64,000 bases of DNA from Subtercola frigoramans (GCF_016907385.1 NZ_JAFBBU010000001.1:2790001-2854000); one strand, 5' to 3'; shown: positions 44,008 through 53,272, numbered from the stretch's first letter. The notes: a model not told the origin generated them from the letters alone. Translations and numbers: made by a program.

Positions 44008-44927
44008 GGGCAGGTCACGTTCTCGAGCAGCCCGAGCACGCCCGCGTTCCCCGTCAGGGTGATCGGTCTGCCCGCCGATGTCGTGCCGTACTGTGTCTCC
44101 TTCGCCTGCACCAGCAGTGTCTGCGGGCTCGAAGCGAGGTCGGCCCAGACGATGTCAACACTCGTCGCCGTGGCCGTCTTCACCAGGGCACCGGTACCCG
44201 AACGGATGATCGGGTACGTCAGGCCCGTCCCCGTCGACGTCGGCGCTGCCCACGACAGCGTCACGTAGGTCGACACCACGATACCCAGCACGTTCAGCGT
44301 CGACTTCTGCGTACGCACCACCACCCCCGGGTCTCCGGTGCGAAAGATGTCCTGGATGAACGGTGCCCCTGCGGCGACCGCCACCCAGTTGCTGCCGACC
44401 CGGCCCGTCACGGTCAGGGTCGCCGTGATCGACTGGCCCTGGCTCGCCGCAACGGTCGAACTGAGGCTCGTCGCCGCGCAGAGGAGGAAACTCACACCGC
44501 CCGCGGCCGAACCGGCTCCGCTCGGCAGCGCTGGCAGTGCGGCGAGGGTCCCTGTTGTCGCCTGCCCCGGTGTGGTAGGCACTGTCGCCTGGCACACGCC
44601 CGCCCCGGCAAGCCACAGCGAGACCGCAACGAGAGACGGCGAAAGGCTCCCGGAGTTCACAGCCGTGAGCGTGTACGACAGGGGTGCGGTGCCGGTATTG
44701 GAGACCGTCAGTGGCTCCACCACGATCGTCGACGGCGAAGCGACGGCGAACTTGTACTCCGAGGCCAGGGCAGACGTCCCTGTCAGCGTCGCGGTCGCCG
44801 CCGCAGCGGTGGGTGTCGCAGTCAGCGCGACGGTCGCCGAAGTCCATGCCGCACTGGCCGGGGCGCAGAACGCGAGAACGATGAAGGTGGTCAGCGCAGC
44901 GACGGCTGCGGCCCGCCCTGCCCTCAC
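44004..44927 (-). CDS. Exported protein with SipW-type leader, possible fibre component
   Basis: 307 residues, GTG start with GTGA overlap. Signal-like residues 1-27 (AAVAALTTFIVLAFCAPASA) precede AWTSATVALT, a WTS-type cleavage context. The rest is rich in Ala, Thr, Ser and Val and probably all beta: TIVVEPLTVSNTGTAPLSY resembles the TasA/CalY-like NTGT block. Three or more cysteines may pair after export. A second half (about 190-307) has Ig-like strand patterning. Not recognisable as a named protein. Confidence 0.65.
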   Translation of the reverse strand: MRAGRAAAVAALTTFIVLAFCAPASAAWTSATVALTATPTAAAATATLTGTSALASEYKFAVASPSTIVVEPLTVSNTGTAPLSYTLTAVNSGSLSPSLVAVSLWLAGAGVCQATVPTTPGQATTGTLAALPALPSGAGSAAGGVSFLLCAATSLSSTVAASQGQSITATLTVTGRVGSNWVAVAAGAPFIQDIFRTGDPGVVVRTQKSTLNVLGIVVSTYVTLSWAAPTSTGTGLTYPIIRSGTGALVKTATATSVDIVWADLASSPQTLLVQAKETQYGTTSAGRPITLTGNAGVLGLLENVTCP

Positions 44928-45469
44928 GGCTGTCTACCGTCGAGGGTCAGGGTGAATCCCGACAGGAGATCCTGGGCCGCATTCGGCGCTGCCGCCGCGA
45001 GCGCGACCGAGACGCAGAGTTCTGCCGATCCACCGATCGGCACCAGCGAACCGATCGGCGCCGCCGTCGCCGAAGCGAACGTGCCTGACCAGGTCGGCGT
45101 CACCGTGCCAGCCGCGCACGCCGCAGCTGTGCCCGCCCCGACACCGACGGTGAGGGCCTGGCTGAACACGTTCGCCGGAGACGGGCCGCTCAGCGCGGTG
45201 ACGCGCAGCGCGACAGGCGTATTGCCCGTATTGCTGACCGTGACGGGCCCTCGAATCGTTCCACCGGGGTAGAGCACGACCGCGGGGAGCGCCAGAGGCG
45301 AGGTCACCGAGATGCTGGCGGTTCCTGCAACGACGCTCACCTTGGTCGAAGCGGCGGCAGAACTGTTGAACAGGGCGTAGGTTCCGCCCGCGCCGAGCAC
45401 GGCGACACCGACGGCGGCGCAGGTCACTGCGATGGCGGTTGCGCACGACCGCGAACGTGACCTGGCCAC
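44924..45469 (-). CDS. Exported protein with SipW-dependent-type signal peptide
   Basis: 181 residues from a GTG at 45469. The leader (AIAVTCAAVGVAVLGAGG) ends in TYALFNSSAAAS, close to the TYAYF-type SipW cleavage site. The mature part has VVAGTASISVTSPLALPAVV, PGGTIRGPVTVSNTGNTPVA (NTGN block shared with TasA-like proteins) and two cysteines. No enzymatic motif. Situated 17 nt after the first operon gene and coupled to the next by GTGA. Confidence 0.68.
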   Translation of the reverse strand: MARSRSRSCATAIAVTCAAVGVAVLGAGGTYALFNSSAAASTKVSVVAGTASISVTSPLALPAVVLYPGGTIRGPVTVSNTGNTPVALRVTALSGPSPANVFSQALTVGVGAGTAAACAAGTVTPTWSGTFASATAAPIGSLVPIGGSAELCVSVALAAAAPNAAQDLLSGFTLTLDGRQP

Positions 45470-45486
45470 GCGTCAGCTGCGCTGAC

Positions 45487-46056
45487 TCAGACCTGGCTGA
45501 GTATGACAGTCAGCGCATCGAGGCTCACACTGCCGAGTTTGGTACCGTTCTCGAAGCCGGCGACACCGTCTTTCGGGAAGGTGATCGTCACGACAGTGAC
45601 GACATCCTGGGCAATTCCGACGGCGCCGGGCGTGATCGTGTAGCTGGGGCTGGCTCCGGTGATTCCTGTGCCAGAATCCGTGAGCACAGCGCCCTTCGTG
45701 AGGTACGCAGCGAGGGCGACGTCGGGCGCCGCTGCCGTCGAGGCCTGAATGGATGCGGCCCCCAGGCCGAGCGTTGCGACGAGGTTGTCACCGGTGGCGA
45801 CGATGTGCATGGTCTTCGTGTAGGTCAGAACATCACCCGGAACGATCTTGTAGCCGGCGAGCACGATCGGCGTCGAACCACCATTGATCGTCCACACTCC
45901 CGCGGGGCCGGGGTCGGAGACCACGAGGTTACCGGCAACGATGGTGCCGCCCGAGATTGTTGCCGACGAGTTCCAGTACGCGAACGTACCGGCTCCACCC
46001 AACAGAAGCGCAATACCGGCTGCTCCGGCGATGGCGCCTTTGACGAGTCTGTTCAT
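45487..46056 (-). CDS. Alternate-type signal peptide protein (TasA-like, first gene of the operon)
   Basis: 189 residues from the ATG at 46056 with AGGGGA upstream; the frame continues upstream antisense to another gene but that is not coding. Leader KGAIAGAAGIALLLGGAGTF followed by AYWNSSATISGGTIVAGNL matches the actinobacterial alternate-type/SipW-type leader. The mature domain is beta-rich: IVPGDVLTYTKTMHIVATGD, LGSVSLDALTVILSQV. Probable structural substrate of the SipW-like peptidase. The upstream gap has an A/T run (8 T) and a small hairpin (ccgca/tgcgg). Confidence 0.75.
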   Translation of the reverse strand: MNRLVKGAIAGAAGIALLLGGAGTFAYWNSSATISGGTIVAGNLVVSDPGPAGVWTINGGSTPIVLAGYKIVPGDVLTYTKTMHIVATGDNLVATLGLGAASIQASTAAAPDVALAAYLTKGAVLTDSGTGITGASPSYTITPGAVGIAQDVVTVVTITFPKDGVAGFENGTKLGSVSLDALTVILSQV

Positions 46057-46282
46057 GTGTGATTCCCCTTTTTTTTGGAGACTATGCCACTGCCGCACAC
46101 TCCTGCGGTGCGAGGCACAATTAGCCGGGCATCCTGTCGCCCAGCGGCACAAGCACGGCGCGGATAGCTCGAAACAGGCGTCAGCCTCCCCCTGAGATCG
46201 GGGTTTGCAGGGCGCTCGCGATACGCTCAAATAGGATTGTCTGTGGTTCACAGAATTCTTCGAGCAAAGACGGGGTGCCCAG
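46057..46282. promoter_or_regulatory. Divergent promoter region of the SipW operon and the ParA-like gene
   Basis: 226 nt between two divergent starts. It holds ctgtg-gtt-cacag (46241-46253), a 5 bp inverted repeat about 30 nt before the rightward ATG, a hairpin ccgca/tgcgg near 46093-46108 and an unusual T8 run at about 46069-46076 just upstream of the leftward start. No clear sigma-70 -35/-10 pair was found for either gene. Confidence 0.4.
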
Positions 46283-48004
46283 ATGGCAATCGACAGGAGT
46301 CGTGCCCTCGAACGTCCGTTGATCACGGCGCGGCTGCGCCCCGACAACACCGCGCTGCTGAGGGTCGACAATGTGACGCAGCAGATCACCGAGAATTCCG
46401 AGGGAGCGGCCCTGCAGAGCCTCGTCCGGCAGATCCAGGCTGAAGCGGTGCGTGTGGAGCGGCCGGTTCGGGTCACGGTGACAGCCCAGACCGGGCTCAG
46501 CTTTCTGGTGGTCGACATCGACGGCGCGATCGAAGAAGAGAGCTTCATGCCGTTCGAAGAGCTGCCTAAGCCCTGGCCTCCCCCGGAGGACGGCAGCGAC
46601 GACGCCGAAGACCCGATCGACGAGGATTCGGTTGATGAAGGCCCGATCGACGACGAGACTGACAACGGCGAGCCAGCGGGTGAAGAGACGCACAGCGTGA
46701 GCCGTCTAGATGAAGAAGGAGCTGGCAACGATGCGAGCGACGAAATCGGAACCGAAGACCAGGCGGCGGAAGTCGCTGACGATGAATCTCCTACGACGGG
46801 TGACGCGGTGAGGGTGAACGCCACGAGCACCTCGGCGGCCGCAGACGCCACCGGTGACCGCGTACCGGTGTCGTCGGCTCCGTTCACGGCACGCTCCTCC
46901 TACATCGCAGCGGGGGCCGTTCCCAGCGAACGGCCAGAAACGGCCGAAGCGCTGGATCAGCCAGAAACGGCGGGACGGCCCGCGCGGAAGGCGGAACCCA
47001 CGGCGGCAGAACGCACCTCAGCACCAGCGAGAACCCGCAGCTCAGAAGAGCCCGGGAGCAAGCCGCTCTCAGACCAGGCCCGCCGCGACCTGCTCGAGGC
47101 TCCGTCGTTCCTCGCCGAGCCCTCGATCGTCGAACCCGCGCGCCAGGGCTTCGCCGGCTTCGTGAACCACCTCGGGCTCCGGCTACCGCCCGGAGCGACG
47201 GAACGCGCAGAGCGCAGCGATGTCGAGGAGATCTCGAGGCACCTGTCGGCTCACCGCACCATCAGTGTGATCAACCGCAAGGGCGGGGCGAACAAGACGC
47301 CCACCGTCGTGAATCTCGCGGCGGTCTTCGCACGCTATGGCGGGGGCGGCGTGCTCGCCTGGGACAACAACGAGACCATGGGCACCCTCGGCTGGCGAAC
47401 CGACAGTGGTGGACACGACTCCACGGTGCTCGACGTGCTCGCAAGCGCCGACGAACTGCTCGATGCCAAAGCCGAATTCGGCCAGATGTCGAAGTTCGTG
47501 CACCACCAGCAGGCCGACAAGTTCGACGTTCTGCGCTCCGACGAAGATGTTGCCGGCACCCACGAGATGACAGCCGCCGAGGTCGACGTGGTGCACAGCA
47601 TTGCCGCGAAGTACTATCGCCTGATCTTCATGGACTCCGGTAACAGCGATCGCGCGGAGAACTGGCTCCGCATGCTCGACCACACCGACCAGCTCGTGGT
47701 TCCGACAACGACCATGGAAGACCGGGCGCAGGCCGCTCTGCTGACGCTTCAAGCGGTGCAGAGCCGCAGCGAGAAGGCCGCCGAACTCGCCCGGAACGCT
47801 GTCGTGATCGTCTCGGAATGGCAGCCCAAGGAGTCGAGCATCTCCGAACGGATGGCTGACGACTTTCGGCCGTTCGTTCGCGATGTGGTCATCGTGCCGT
47901 TCGACCCGGCCCTCAAAGCCGGACGAATCCAGCACAGTGCACTGCAGCCCGCCACCAGGCGTGCGTGGCTCGCGGCCGCGGCGGCCATCGCGCGCGGCCT
48001 CTGA
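46283..48004 (+). CDS. ParA/MinD-like ATPase with acidic N-terminal region
   Basis: 573 residues. Residues 1-90 form a small conserved-looking domain (RPLITARLRPDNTALLRVD), then about 200 residues of acidic, Ala/Glu/Pro-rich, probably disordered sequence. The C-terminal ATPase has a deviant Walker A RKGGANKTPTVVNLA (Lys333 and Lys338 present, but Asn replaces the usual Gly337), VLAWDNNETMGTLGW for the Walker A' Asp, and LIFMDSGNSDRAENWL for Walker B. No parB or parS was seen, so it may position a protein rather than DNA. Divergent from the SipW operon. Confidence 0.75.
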   Translation: MAIDRSRALERPLITARLRPDNTALLRVDNVTQQITENSEGAALQSLVRQIQAEAVRVERPVRVTVTAQTGLSFLVVDIDGAIEEESFMPFEELPKPWPPPEDGSDDAEDPIDEDSVDEGPIDDETDNGEPAGEETHSVSRLDEEGAGNDASDEIGTEDQAAEVADDESPTTGDAVRVNATSTSAAADATGDRVPVSSAPFTARSSYIAAGAVPSERPETAEALDQPETAGRPARKAEPTAAERTSAPARTRSSEEPGSKPLSDQARRDLLEAPSFLAEPSIVEPARQGFAGFVNHLGLRLPPGATERAERSDVEEISRHLSAHRTISVINRKGGANKTPTVVNLAAVFARYGGGGVLAWDNNETMGTLGWRTDSGGHDSTVLDVLASADELLDAKAEFGQMSKFVHHQQADKFDVLRSDEDVAGTHEMTAAEVDVVHSIAAKYYRLIFMDSGNSDRAENWLRMLDHTDQLVVPTTTMEDRAQAALLTLQAVQSRSEKAAELARNAVVIVSEWQPKESSISERMADDFRPFVRDVVIVPFDPALKAGRIQHSALQPATRRAWLAAAAAIARGL

Positions 48005-48036
48005 GGCCAGGGCGCAACCCAGCACGGCCCGATCGG

Positions 48037-48345
48037 CTACCTTGCGGGAACCACCGGCTCGTCGATGACGGTCATTCCGTCATTGCTGTTGGCCGACCGC
48101 ATGAGTTCGTCGATCCAGGCACGGTTCAATGACGGGCGCGTGACCTCGTCGAAGTCGAAAGCAAGCTCGATCGCCGGGTGAAGCCAGATCGTGCTGCGGC
48201 CACCTCCCTTCTTGTCCTTCGTGAACGAGAGCGTGAACTTCTCTTCGCGTCGCAGTTTGGCCACAATGACGGTCTTCATGTGTGCCAGAAGACGATCGTC
48301 GAACTGTGCTTCCGTTCCAGAAGCCCCGTAGCGCATTGTGCCCAA
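48037..48345 (-). CDS. DUF7882-type small protein
   Basis: 102 residues from the TTG at 48345, chosen because MGTMRYGASGTEAQFDD matches the usual family start; an ATG at 48336 is the alternative. Core blocks LLAHMKTVIVAKLRREEKF, TLSFTKD, RSTIWLHPAIELAFDF and RAWIDELMRSANSNDG. Such proteins are frequent in Microbacteriaceae, were often mislabelled as DNA ligases, and have no known function. Convergent with the ParA-like gene (32 nt). Confidence 0.72.
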   Translation of the reverse strand: MGTMRYGASGTEAQFDDRLLAHMKTVIVAKLRREEKFTLSFTKDKKGGGRSTIWLHPAIELAFDFDEVTRPSLNRAWIDELMRSANSNDGMTVIDEPVVPAR

Positions 48346-48584
48346 GAATCTACCTGCCTTATGTATCGTGCTGATCGAAGTGAAAGGGCGACTCAGAGAA
48401 ACCGCCACAAGTAAGACGGAAGAGAACGCCCAATCGTCACGGCGACGCGAAAGAAAATTCTGGGCATCCTGAACGACGGGCCCGAAGACGTGTCACGGCT
48501 CCTCCCGGGCGAGAATAGGAATGCACACCATCTCGACCGCAGACGCCCCCCAAGTCCAACGCATCTGACAGGAGCCTCCCCCGC

Positions 48585-49187
48585 ATGAAGACGTCCTTCG
48601 CTCTCGAACTGCCCGCCTGGCTCATCCGTGAACTCGATGGCCTGCCTCGCACACTCCAGACTCCCGAGCAGCGGATGTCACTGGTGAATGCCCTCGCCGC
48701 CCGAAACTTCCGTGAAGGAAACGGTGGCCCCTTCGCCGCGATCGTCGTCGATCATGCCACGGGTGAGCTGATTTCCGTGGGGGTGAACGTCGTGCTCGCC
48801 TCTGCCCTGTCATCGGCACACGCTGAGGTGATGGCTCTGAGCCTCGCCCAGGTCGCCCTCGGCTCGTGGGACCTCGGTGCACGCGACGACAGCTCTGGGG
48901 CCCACCGTGACCTCGAGCTCGTGGTCAATTGGCGCCCCTGCGCCATGTGTTACGGGGCGACCATGTGGTCCGGCGTCAGGCACCTCGTGGTCGCTGGCTC
49001 CGGCCCCGAACTCGAGGCGCTCACCGGCTTCGATGAGGGCCCGGTCCGTGACGATTGGGCAGAGCAGTTCGAAAGCCGCGGCATCTCGGTGTCCCAGAAC
49101 GTGGGGCGGGAGGAAGCCCTGGCGGTCTTCCGCTCCTACGGCGAGGCCGATGCTCTCGTGTACAACGCCCGCGGCGCAGCGAGCTGA
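48585..49187 (+). CDS. Nucleoside deaminase (cytidine/deoxycytidylate deaminase family)
   Basis: 200 residues. Zinc site: SSAHAEVMALSLAQ (His plus catalytic Glu) and NWRPCAMCYGATMWSGV (PCxxC). GNGGPFAAIVVDHATGEL is the N-terminal family block. Guanine deaminase-like activity is the commonest assignment for this layout, but nucleoside or other base specificity cannot be excluded. CAGGAGCC lies upstream of the ATG. The 239 nt before it hold only the divergent promoter region with the DUF7882 gene. Confidence 0.88.
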   Translation: MKTSFALELPAWLIRELDGLPRTLQTPEQRMSLVNALAARNFREGNGGPFAAIVVDHATGELISVGVNVVLASALSSAHAEVMALSLAQVALGSWDLGARDDSSGAHRDLELVVNWRPCAMCYGATMWSGVRHLVVAGSGPELEALTGFDEGPVRDDWAEQFESRGISVSQNVGREEALAVFRSYGEADALVYNARGAAS

Positions 49188-49213
49188 CCCAACGAGGATG
49201 ACGGGGTCGGCTG

Positions 49214-51724
49214 TCACCGACCCCAGCGGGCATGCGCACGCACCCGCGCAAGGATCTCGAGAGCAACGAGGCCCCCGGCCGAAGCGACCACGGTTGCCGT
49301 GAGCAGATCGCCCTTCGGCACCGTCAGCTCGAAGAAGTCACGGGCGAGCGGAATGGTGAAGAGCAGAGCGGTGCCGACGATCATGGCAGCGATGATGGCG
49401 ACCCGCACCCTGTCGAGCGGGCGCGATGCGACCCCGAGGATTCCGAGCCCGAGCACGGCCAGCGTGAGAACCGAGGCGCTTCGGGCTTCGATCGGCAGCG
49501 CGATGCTGGCGCCGGATCGGGCGGTCAGATTCACGGCGAACACTGCAAGCGTGACGATCACCCCCGCTGGCGCCGCGAACGTGAGCGAGCGCCGAAGGAA
49601 GCCCGCGGAGTAGCGGCGGGAGTTCGGCATCAGCGCGAGAAAGAACGACGGCAGACCGATGGTCAATCCGTCGAGCGCCGAAAGCTGCCGGGGAAGGAAC
49701 GGAAAGCCCCAGAGCAGCAGCCCGAAGACCACGGAGATGAGCGCGGCATAGGCCGCCTTCGAGAGATACAGCATCGAGACCCGCTCGACGTTGGCGATGA
49801 CCCTCCGCCCTTCGGCGACAACCGCTGGCAACGAGGAGAAGCGCCCGTCGAGCAGCACAAGCCTCGCGACAGCCTTCGTCGCCGGGGCAGCAGATCCCAT
49901 CGCGATTCCGAGGTCCGCCTGCTTCAGGGCGAGCGCGTCGTTCACCCCGTCACCCGTCATCGCCACCGTGTGCCCGTGGCTCTGAAGCGCCCTCACCATC
50001 GTCTCCTTCTGGCGCGGCGTCACCCGACCGAAGACACGCTGCACCTCCAGGAGGTCAGCCAGTTCGGCCAGGTCGTCGGGCAGGTTCCGCGCGTCGAATC
50101 CCTCCCCGGCATCGAACCCCACCCGCCTTGCGACGGCAGCGACGGTCCGGGGGTCGTCGCCAGAGATGATCCGAAGCGAGATGCCCTCGGTTCGAAAGTA
50201 CCGGAGCGTGCTCGCCGCATCGGCCCGCACCTTCTCACGAAAGGTGAGAAGCGCCACCGGAACGAGTGCTGCCGGGAGCACCGTCACGCCCTCGTCCGCA
50301 GCATCCGGGGCCAACAGCACCGTCGAGTGCGCGAAGACGAGCGTCCGCAACCCCGAAGAGGCGAGAGTGGATGCCCGGGCCAGCGCATCGCGCACCTCAT
50401 CCGAACGCGGCGAATCTCCTCGCTCTTCAGCGAACACGAGCTCCGGCGCACCCAGCACCCACGTGCCCCCGAGACCCGGTTGCGAGCCCGCCGCTCCCGA
50501 TGCGAAACAGACGGCACTCCACTTCGACACTGAGTCGAACGGCACGACAGCGACAGGCACCTGGTGCTCCAGCAGAGCGGCGCCACCACCTGCAGCACCT
50601 CCCCCGAACACGCCTTCCATGCTCCGCGCCGTCTCGTTCGCGTTGGGCTCCGTCGCCATCCATGCCAGTGCGCTCCTCCACGCCCCGCTGTCCGCAGGCA
50701 TCGAGCCCGGATTCACTGGCCCTGCCTCCCGCGAAACACCCTGACCGAGCACGTGCACGGTGTCGAAGTCGATACTCCCCTCCGTCAGGGTGCCCGTCTT
50801 GTCGAGGCACAGCACATCGACTCTCGCCAGGCCTTCGACCGATGCGAGTTCCTGAATGAGCACGTTCCGGCGTGCCAGTCGCACCCCTCCCACGGCGAAC
50901 GCCACACTCGTCATCAACACCAGGCCGAGCGGCACGATCGCAATCACACTCGCCACGGCCCCCACCGCGCCGAGCCGCCAGCTCCCGGTCTCAAGCGCGA
51001 CTCTCCACCCACCCAGAGTCTGCATCTGCCCGTTGATCACCACCAGCATGATCGGGGCGAGCGCGATCGCAATCGAGCGCAGCACCCGGTTCGTCGCGGT
51101 ACGGATCTCGGAGTGCACCAGCGAGAACCGTCTCGCCTCTGCGGTGAGCCCGCTGGCGAACGAGGCCGGCCCGACCGCCGTCGCCCTCGCGAAGCCGTTG
51201 CCGGCCACGACGCTCGAGCCCGAGAGCAGCGTGTCGCCGGGCCGTCGTTCGACCGCCAGCGATTCGCCGGTGAGCAGCGATTCGTCGACCTGGAGCCCTT
51301 CTCCAGCCAACACCAGGGCATCCGCAGAGACCTGGTCGCCGGTTCGAAGCACAAGCACGTCGTCACGCACCACTCGGGCCGACGGAATACTCACGGTCTC
51401 TCCCCCACGAAGAACTCTCACGTCAGGCGCCGTGAGAATGGCCAGGGCATCCAGCAACCGTTTCGCCTTGTACTCCTGCACAACGCCGATGATTGCGTTG
51501 GTGACGGCGGTCACCCCGAAGAGCGCGTCCTTCCACTGGCCGAGGGCGAGCAGCAGAATGAAACTCGTCGCCACGATCGCGTTGAACAGCGTGAAGACGT
51601 TCGCGCGGAAGATCTGCCAGAAGCTGCGGCTCGAACTGTGCGCGACCGCGTTCGTCAGGCCGGCGTTCTCACGATCCGCCACGTCGGCGGGGCTGAGTCC
51701 GCCGCCGACCACGTCGTCACTCAC
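49214..51724 (-). CDS. Cation-transporting P-type ATPase (CtpE-like)
   Basis: 836 residues from the GTG at 51724 with GGGGGA upstream. P-type ATPase: actuator TGE in DESLLTGESLAVERRPGD, phosphorylation site LCLDKTGTLTEGSIDF, hinge MTGDGVNDALALKQADLGIA. About ten helices are predicted, with VPLGLVLMTSVAFAVGG before the phosphorylation domain. VVQEYKAKRLLDALAILTAP is close to mycobacterial CtpE, which imports calcium. The metal cannot be read from sequence alone. Convergent with the nucleoside deaminase. Confidence 0.9.
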   Translation of the reverse strand: MSDDVVGGGLSPADVADRENAGLTNAVAHSSSRSFWQIFRANVFTLFNAIVATSFILLLALGQWKDALFGVTAVTNAIIGVVQEYKAKRLLDALAILTAPDVRVLRGGETVSIPSARVVRDDVLVLRTGDQVSADALVLAGEGLQVDESLLTGESLAVERRPGDTLLSGSSVVAGNGFARATAVGPASFASGLTAEARRFSLVHSEIRTATNRVLRSIAIALAPIMLVVINGQMQTLGGWRVALETGSWRLGAVGAVASVIAIVPLGLVLMTSVAFAVGGVRLARRNVLIQELASVEGLARVDVLCLDKTGTLTEGSIDFDTVHVLGQGVSREAGPVNPGSMPADSGAWRSALAWMATEPNANETARSMEGVFGGGAAGGGAALLEHQVPVAVVPFDSVSKWSAVCFASGAAGSQPGLGGTWVLGAPELVFAEERGDSPRSDEVRDALARASTLASSGLRTLVFAHSTVLLAPDAADEGVTVLPAALVPVALLTFREKVRADAASTLRYFRTEGISLRIISGDDPRTVAAVARRVGFDAGEGFDARNLPDDLAELADLLEVQRVFGRVTPRQKETMVRALQSHGHTVAMTGDGVNDALALKQADLGIAMGSAAPATKAVARLVLLDGRFSSLPAVVAEGRRVIANVERVSMLYLSKAAYAALISVVFGLLLWGFPFLPRQLSALDGLTIGLPSFFLALMPNSRRYSAGFLRRSLTFAAPAGVIVTLAVFAVNLTARSGASIALPIEARSASVLTLAVLGLGILGVASRPLDRVRVAIIAAMIVGTALLFTIPLARDFFELTVPKGDLLTATVVASAGGLVALEILARVRAHARWGR

Positions 51725-51760
51725 GCGTGTTCCCCCAGAATTCTCCACCGATCTCACCGA

Positions 51761-53272
51761 TCACGCGCGGGCAGCTTCGGCCTCCGTCGCGGTTCCGTCA
51801 ACCATGACATAGTGGCGGGCAAATCGGGCGAGCTGGTTCTCGTCGTGCGTCACGAGCAGCGTCGCCGTGTTCTGTTGGGCGGTCAGCTCGAGAATCAGGT
51901 TCAGGATGCTCGTTCCGCGCGCCTGGTCGAGCGAGGCAGTCGGTTCGTCGATCACCAACACCGTGGGGTGGTTCATGAGCGCCCGGGCGATGTTCACCCG
52001 CTGCCGTTCTCCCCCCGAGAGACTCGCTGGGCGCTTGTGCGCCTCTGCCGACAGCCCGACAGAGTCGAGCAACTCGAGCGCGCGTCTTCGATCGGCCTCT
52101 CGCGAGGAGCCCCGCTTCAGCGGCTCGCCGCTGAGTCGCTCCATCACCAGGAGCTGGTCGAGCGCGGTGAGGGAGGGCAGCAGATTCGACTGCTGGAAGA
52201 TGATGCCGAGGCGCTCCCGCCGAAACTGGGCGCTCTGTTTCAAGGTGAGGCCGCTCACATCGATGTCATCGATCACCACCGACCCCGAGTCCGCCCTGAT
52301 GAGGGTCGACACCACGGCCAGCAGGCTCGACTTGCCCGAACCCGATGGGCCGGTGATACCGAGCCCCGCAGTCAGCCCGATGCCGGCACCCACACCGATG
52401 ACGAGAACGGCGGCGGCCTGGCCGAGCGAGTCGACCACGAGCATCCGGTTCGATGCCCCCAGGGCCTTGAGAATGGCCACATCGGGCTGGCGCTGCATGC
52501 CCCACACCGTGAAGAAGGCTCCGACGACCAGCGCCGAGATGCCGAACAGCATCGCCACCATGAGCAGCAGCGAGCCGATCTCCGAACGGAAGGCGGCCAG
52601 CGCGGTGAGCGAGAGCAACACCGACTTCGACGTGGTGGCAGCGGCCGCAGCGGCTGCGGTGAACGCGGAGGCCGACCCCGAGACGGCGAGCACGGTCGCG
52701 AACGCCCCCGAGTTGCCGGTGGTGGCAGCGATGCCCTGCCAGTCGGCCAGGGTCATCCAGGCCACGGCAGTGTGGGAGTACCAGGTGTCATCAGTCACCG
52801 CGTCGAGGGTGAACTCGGCCCCGCCGACCTTCACAGAGTCGCCCGCGGTCACGCTGAGACTCGTGGCCACAGTGCGGGGAAGGGTGAGGTGACCCGACTC
52901 GGCCGGAACACTGGCGTTCACACCCGGGTCTGCCCCGAAGACGGCGACGGCCGCCTGTCGTTCGCCCGAGTAGACCTTGACCTGGCTGATGCCGATCGGG
53001 CGAACGGCGGTGACGCCGGGTTCGGCACTCCACGTCACCGCCTGCGCCTCGGTGATCGCCGAATCGGAATAGCTCAGGCTGTTGCCCTCGGCCGGCACAG
53101 AGAACACGATCGAGTCAGCGGGCAGACCCAGTACGGCAGAGATGTTCTGGTCGGCCAGCCCCGCAGTCAGGCCCGACAGAAAGCCCACGAGAACGGTGAT
53201 GAGCGCCACCACCCCGGAGATCAGCAGAAATCGCCCCTTCGCGAACCTCAGGTCGCGCCACGCAACAAACAC
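51761..53272 (-). CDS. Fused FtsX-like permease and ABC ATPase (apparent deletion hybrid)
   Basis: 503 residues from a GTG at 53272. Residues 1-305 are an FtsX/MacB-type permease: one N-terminal helix (FLLISGVVALITVLVGFLSG), a periplasmic domain (about 60-230), then two helices up to GIGLTAGLG. From residue 306 the chain is an ABC ATPase starting inside the Walker A strand: [17 protein letters not shown], then IIFQQSNLLPSLTALDQLL, LSGGERQRVNIARAL, VLVIDEPTASLD, TLLVTHDENQLARF. The last permease helix and the ATPase N-terminal ~40 residues are missing, as if two adjacent genes were joined by an in-frame deletion near 52357. Confidence 0.85.
   Translation of the reverse strand: MFVAWRDLRFAKGRFLLISGVVALITVLVGFLSGLTAGLADQNISAVLGLPADSIVFSVPAEGNSLSYSDSAITEAQAVTWSAEPGVTAVRPIGISQVKVYSGERQAAVAVFGADPGVNASVPAESGHLTLPRTVATSLSVTAGDSVKVGGAEFTLDAVTDDTWYSHTAVAWMTLADWQGIAATTGNSGAFATVLAVSGSASAFTAAAAAAATTSKSVLLSLTALAAFRSEIGSLLLMVAMLFGISALVVGAFFTVWGMQRQPDVAILKALGASNRMLVVDSLGQAAAVLVIGVGAGIGLTAGLGITGPSGSGKSSLLAVVSTLIRADSGSVVIDDIDVSGLTLKQSAQFRRERLGIIFQQSNLLPSLTALDQLLVMERLSGEPLKRGSSREADRRRALELLDSVGLSAEAHKRPASLSGGERQRVNIARALMNHPTVLVIDEPTASLDQARGTSILNLILELTAQQNTATLLVTHDENQLARFARHYVMVDGTATEAEAARA

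Noticed and set aside
46057..46282. parS site near the ParA-like gene
   Set aside because: No GTTTCACGTGAAAC-like palindrome; only a 5 bp inverted repeat was found.
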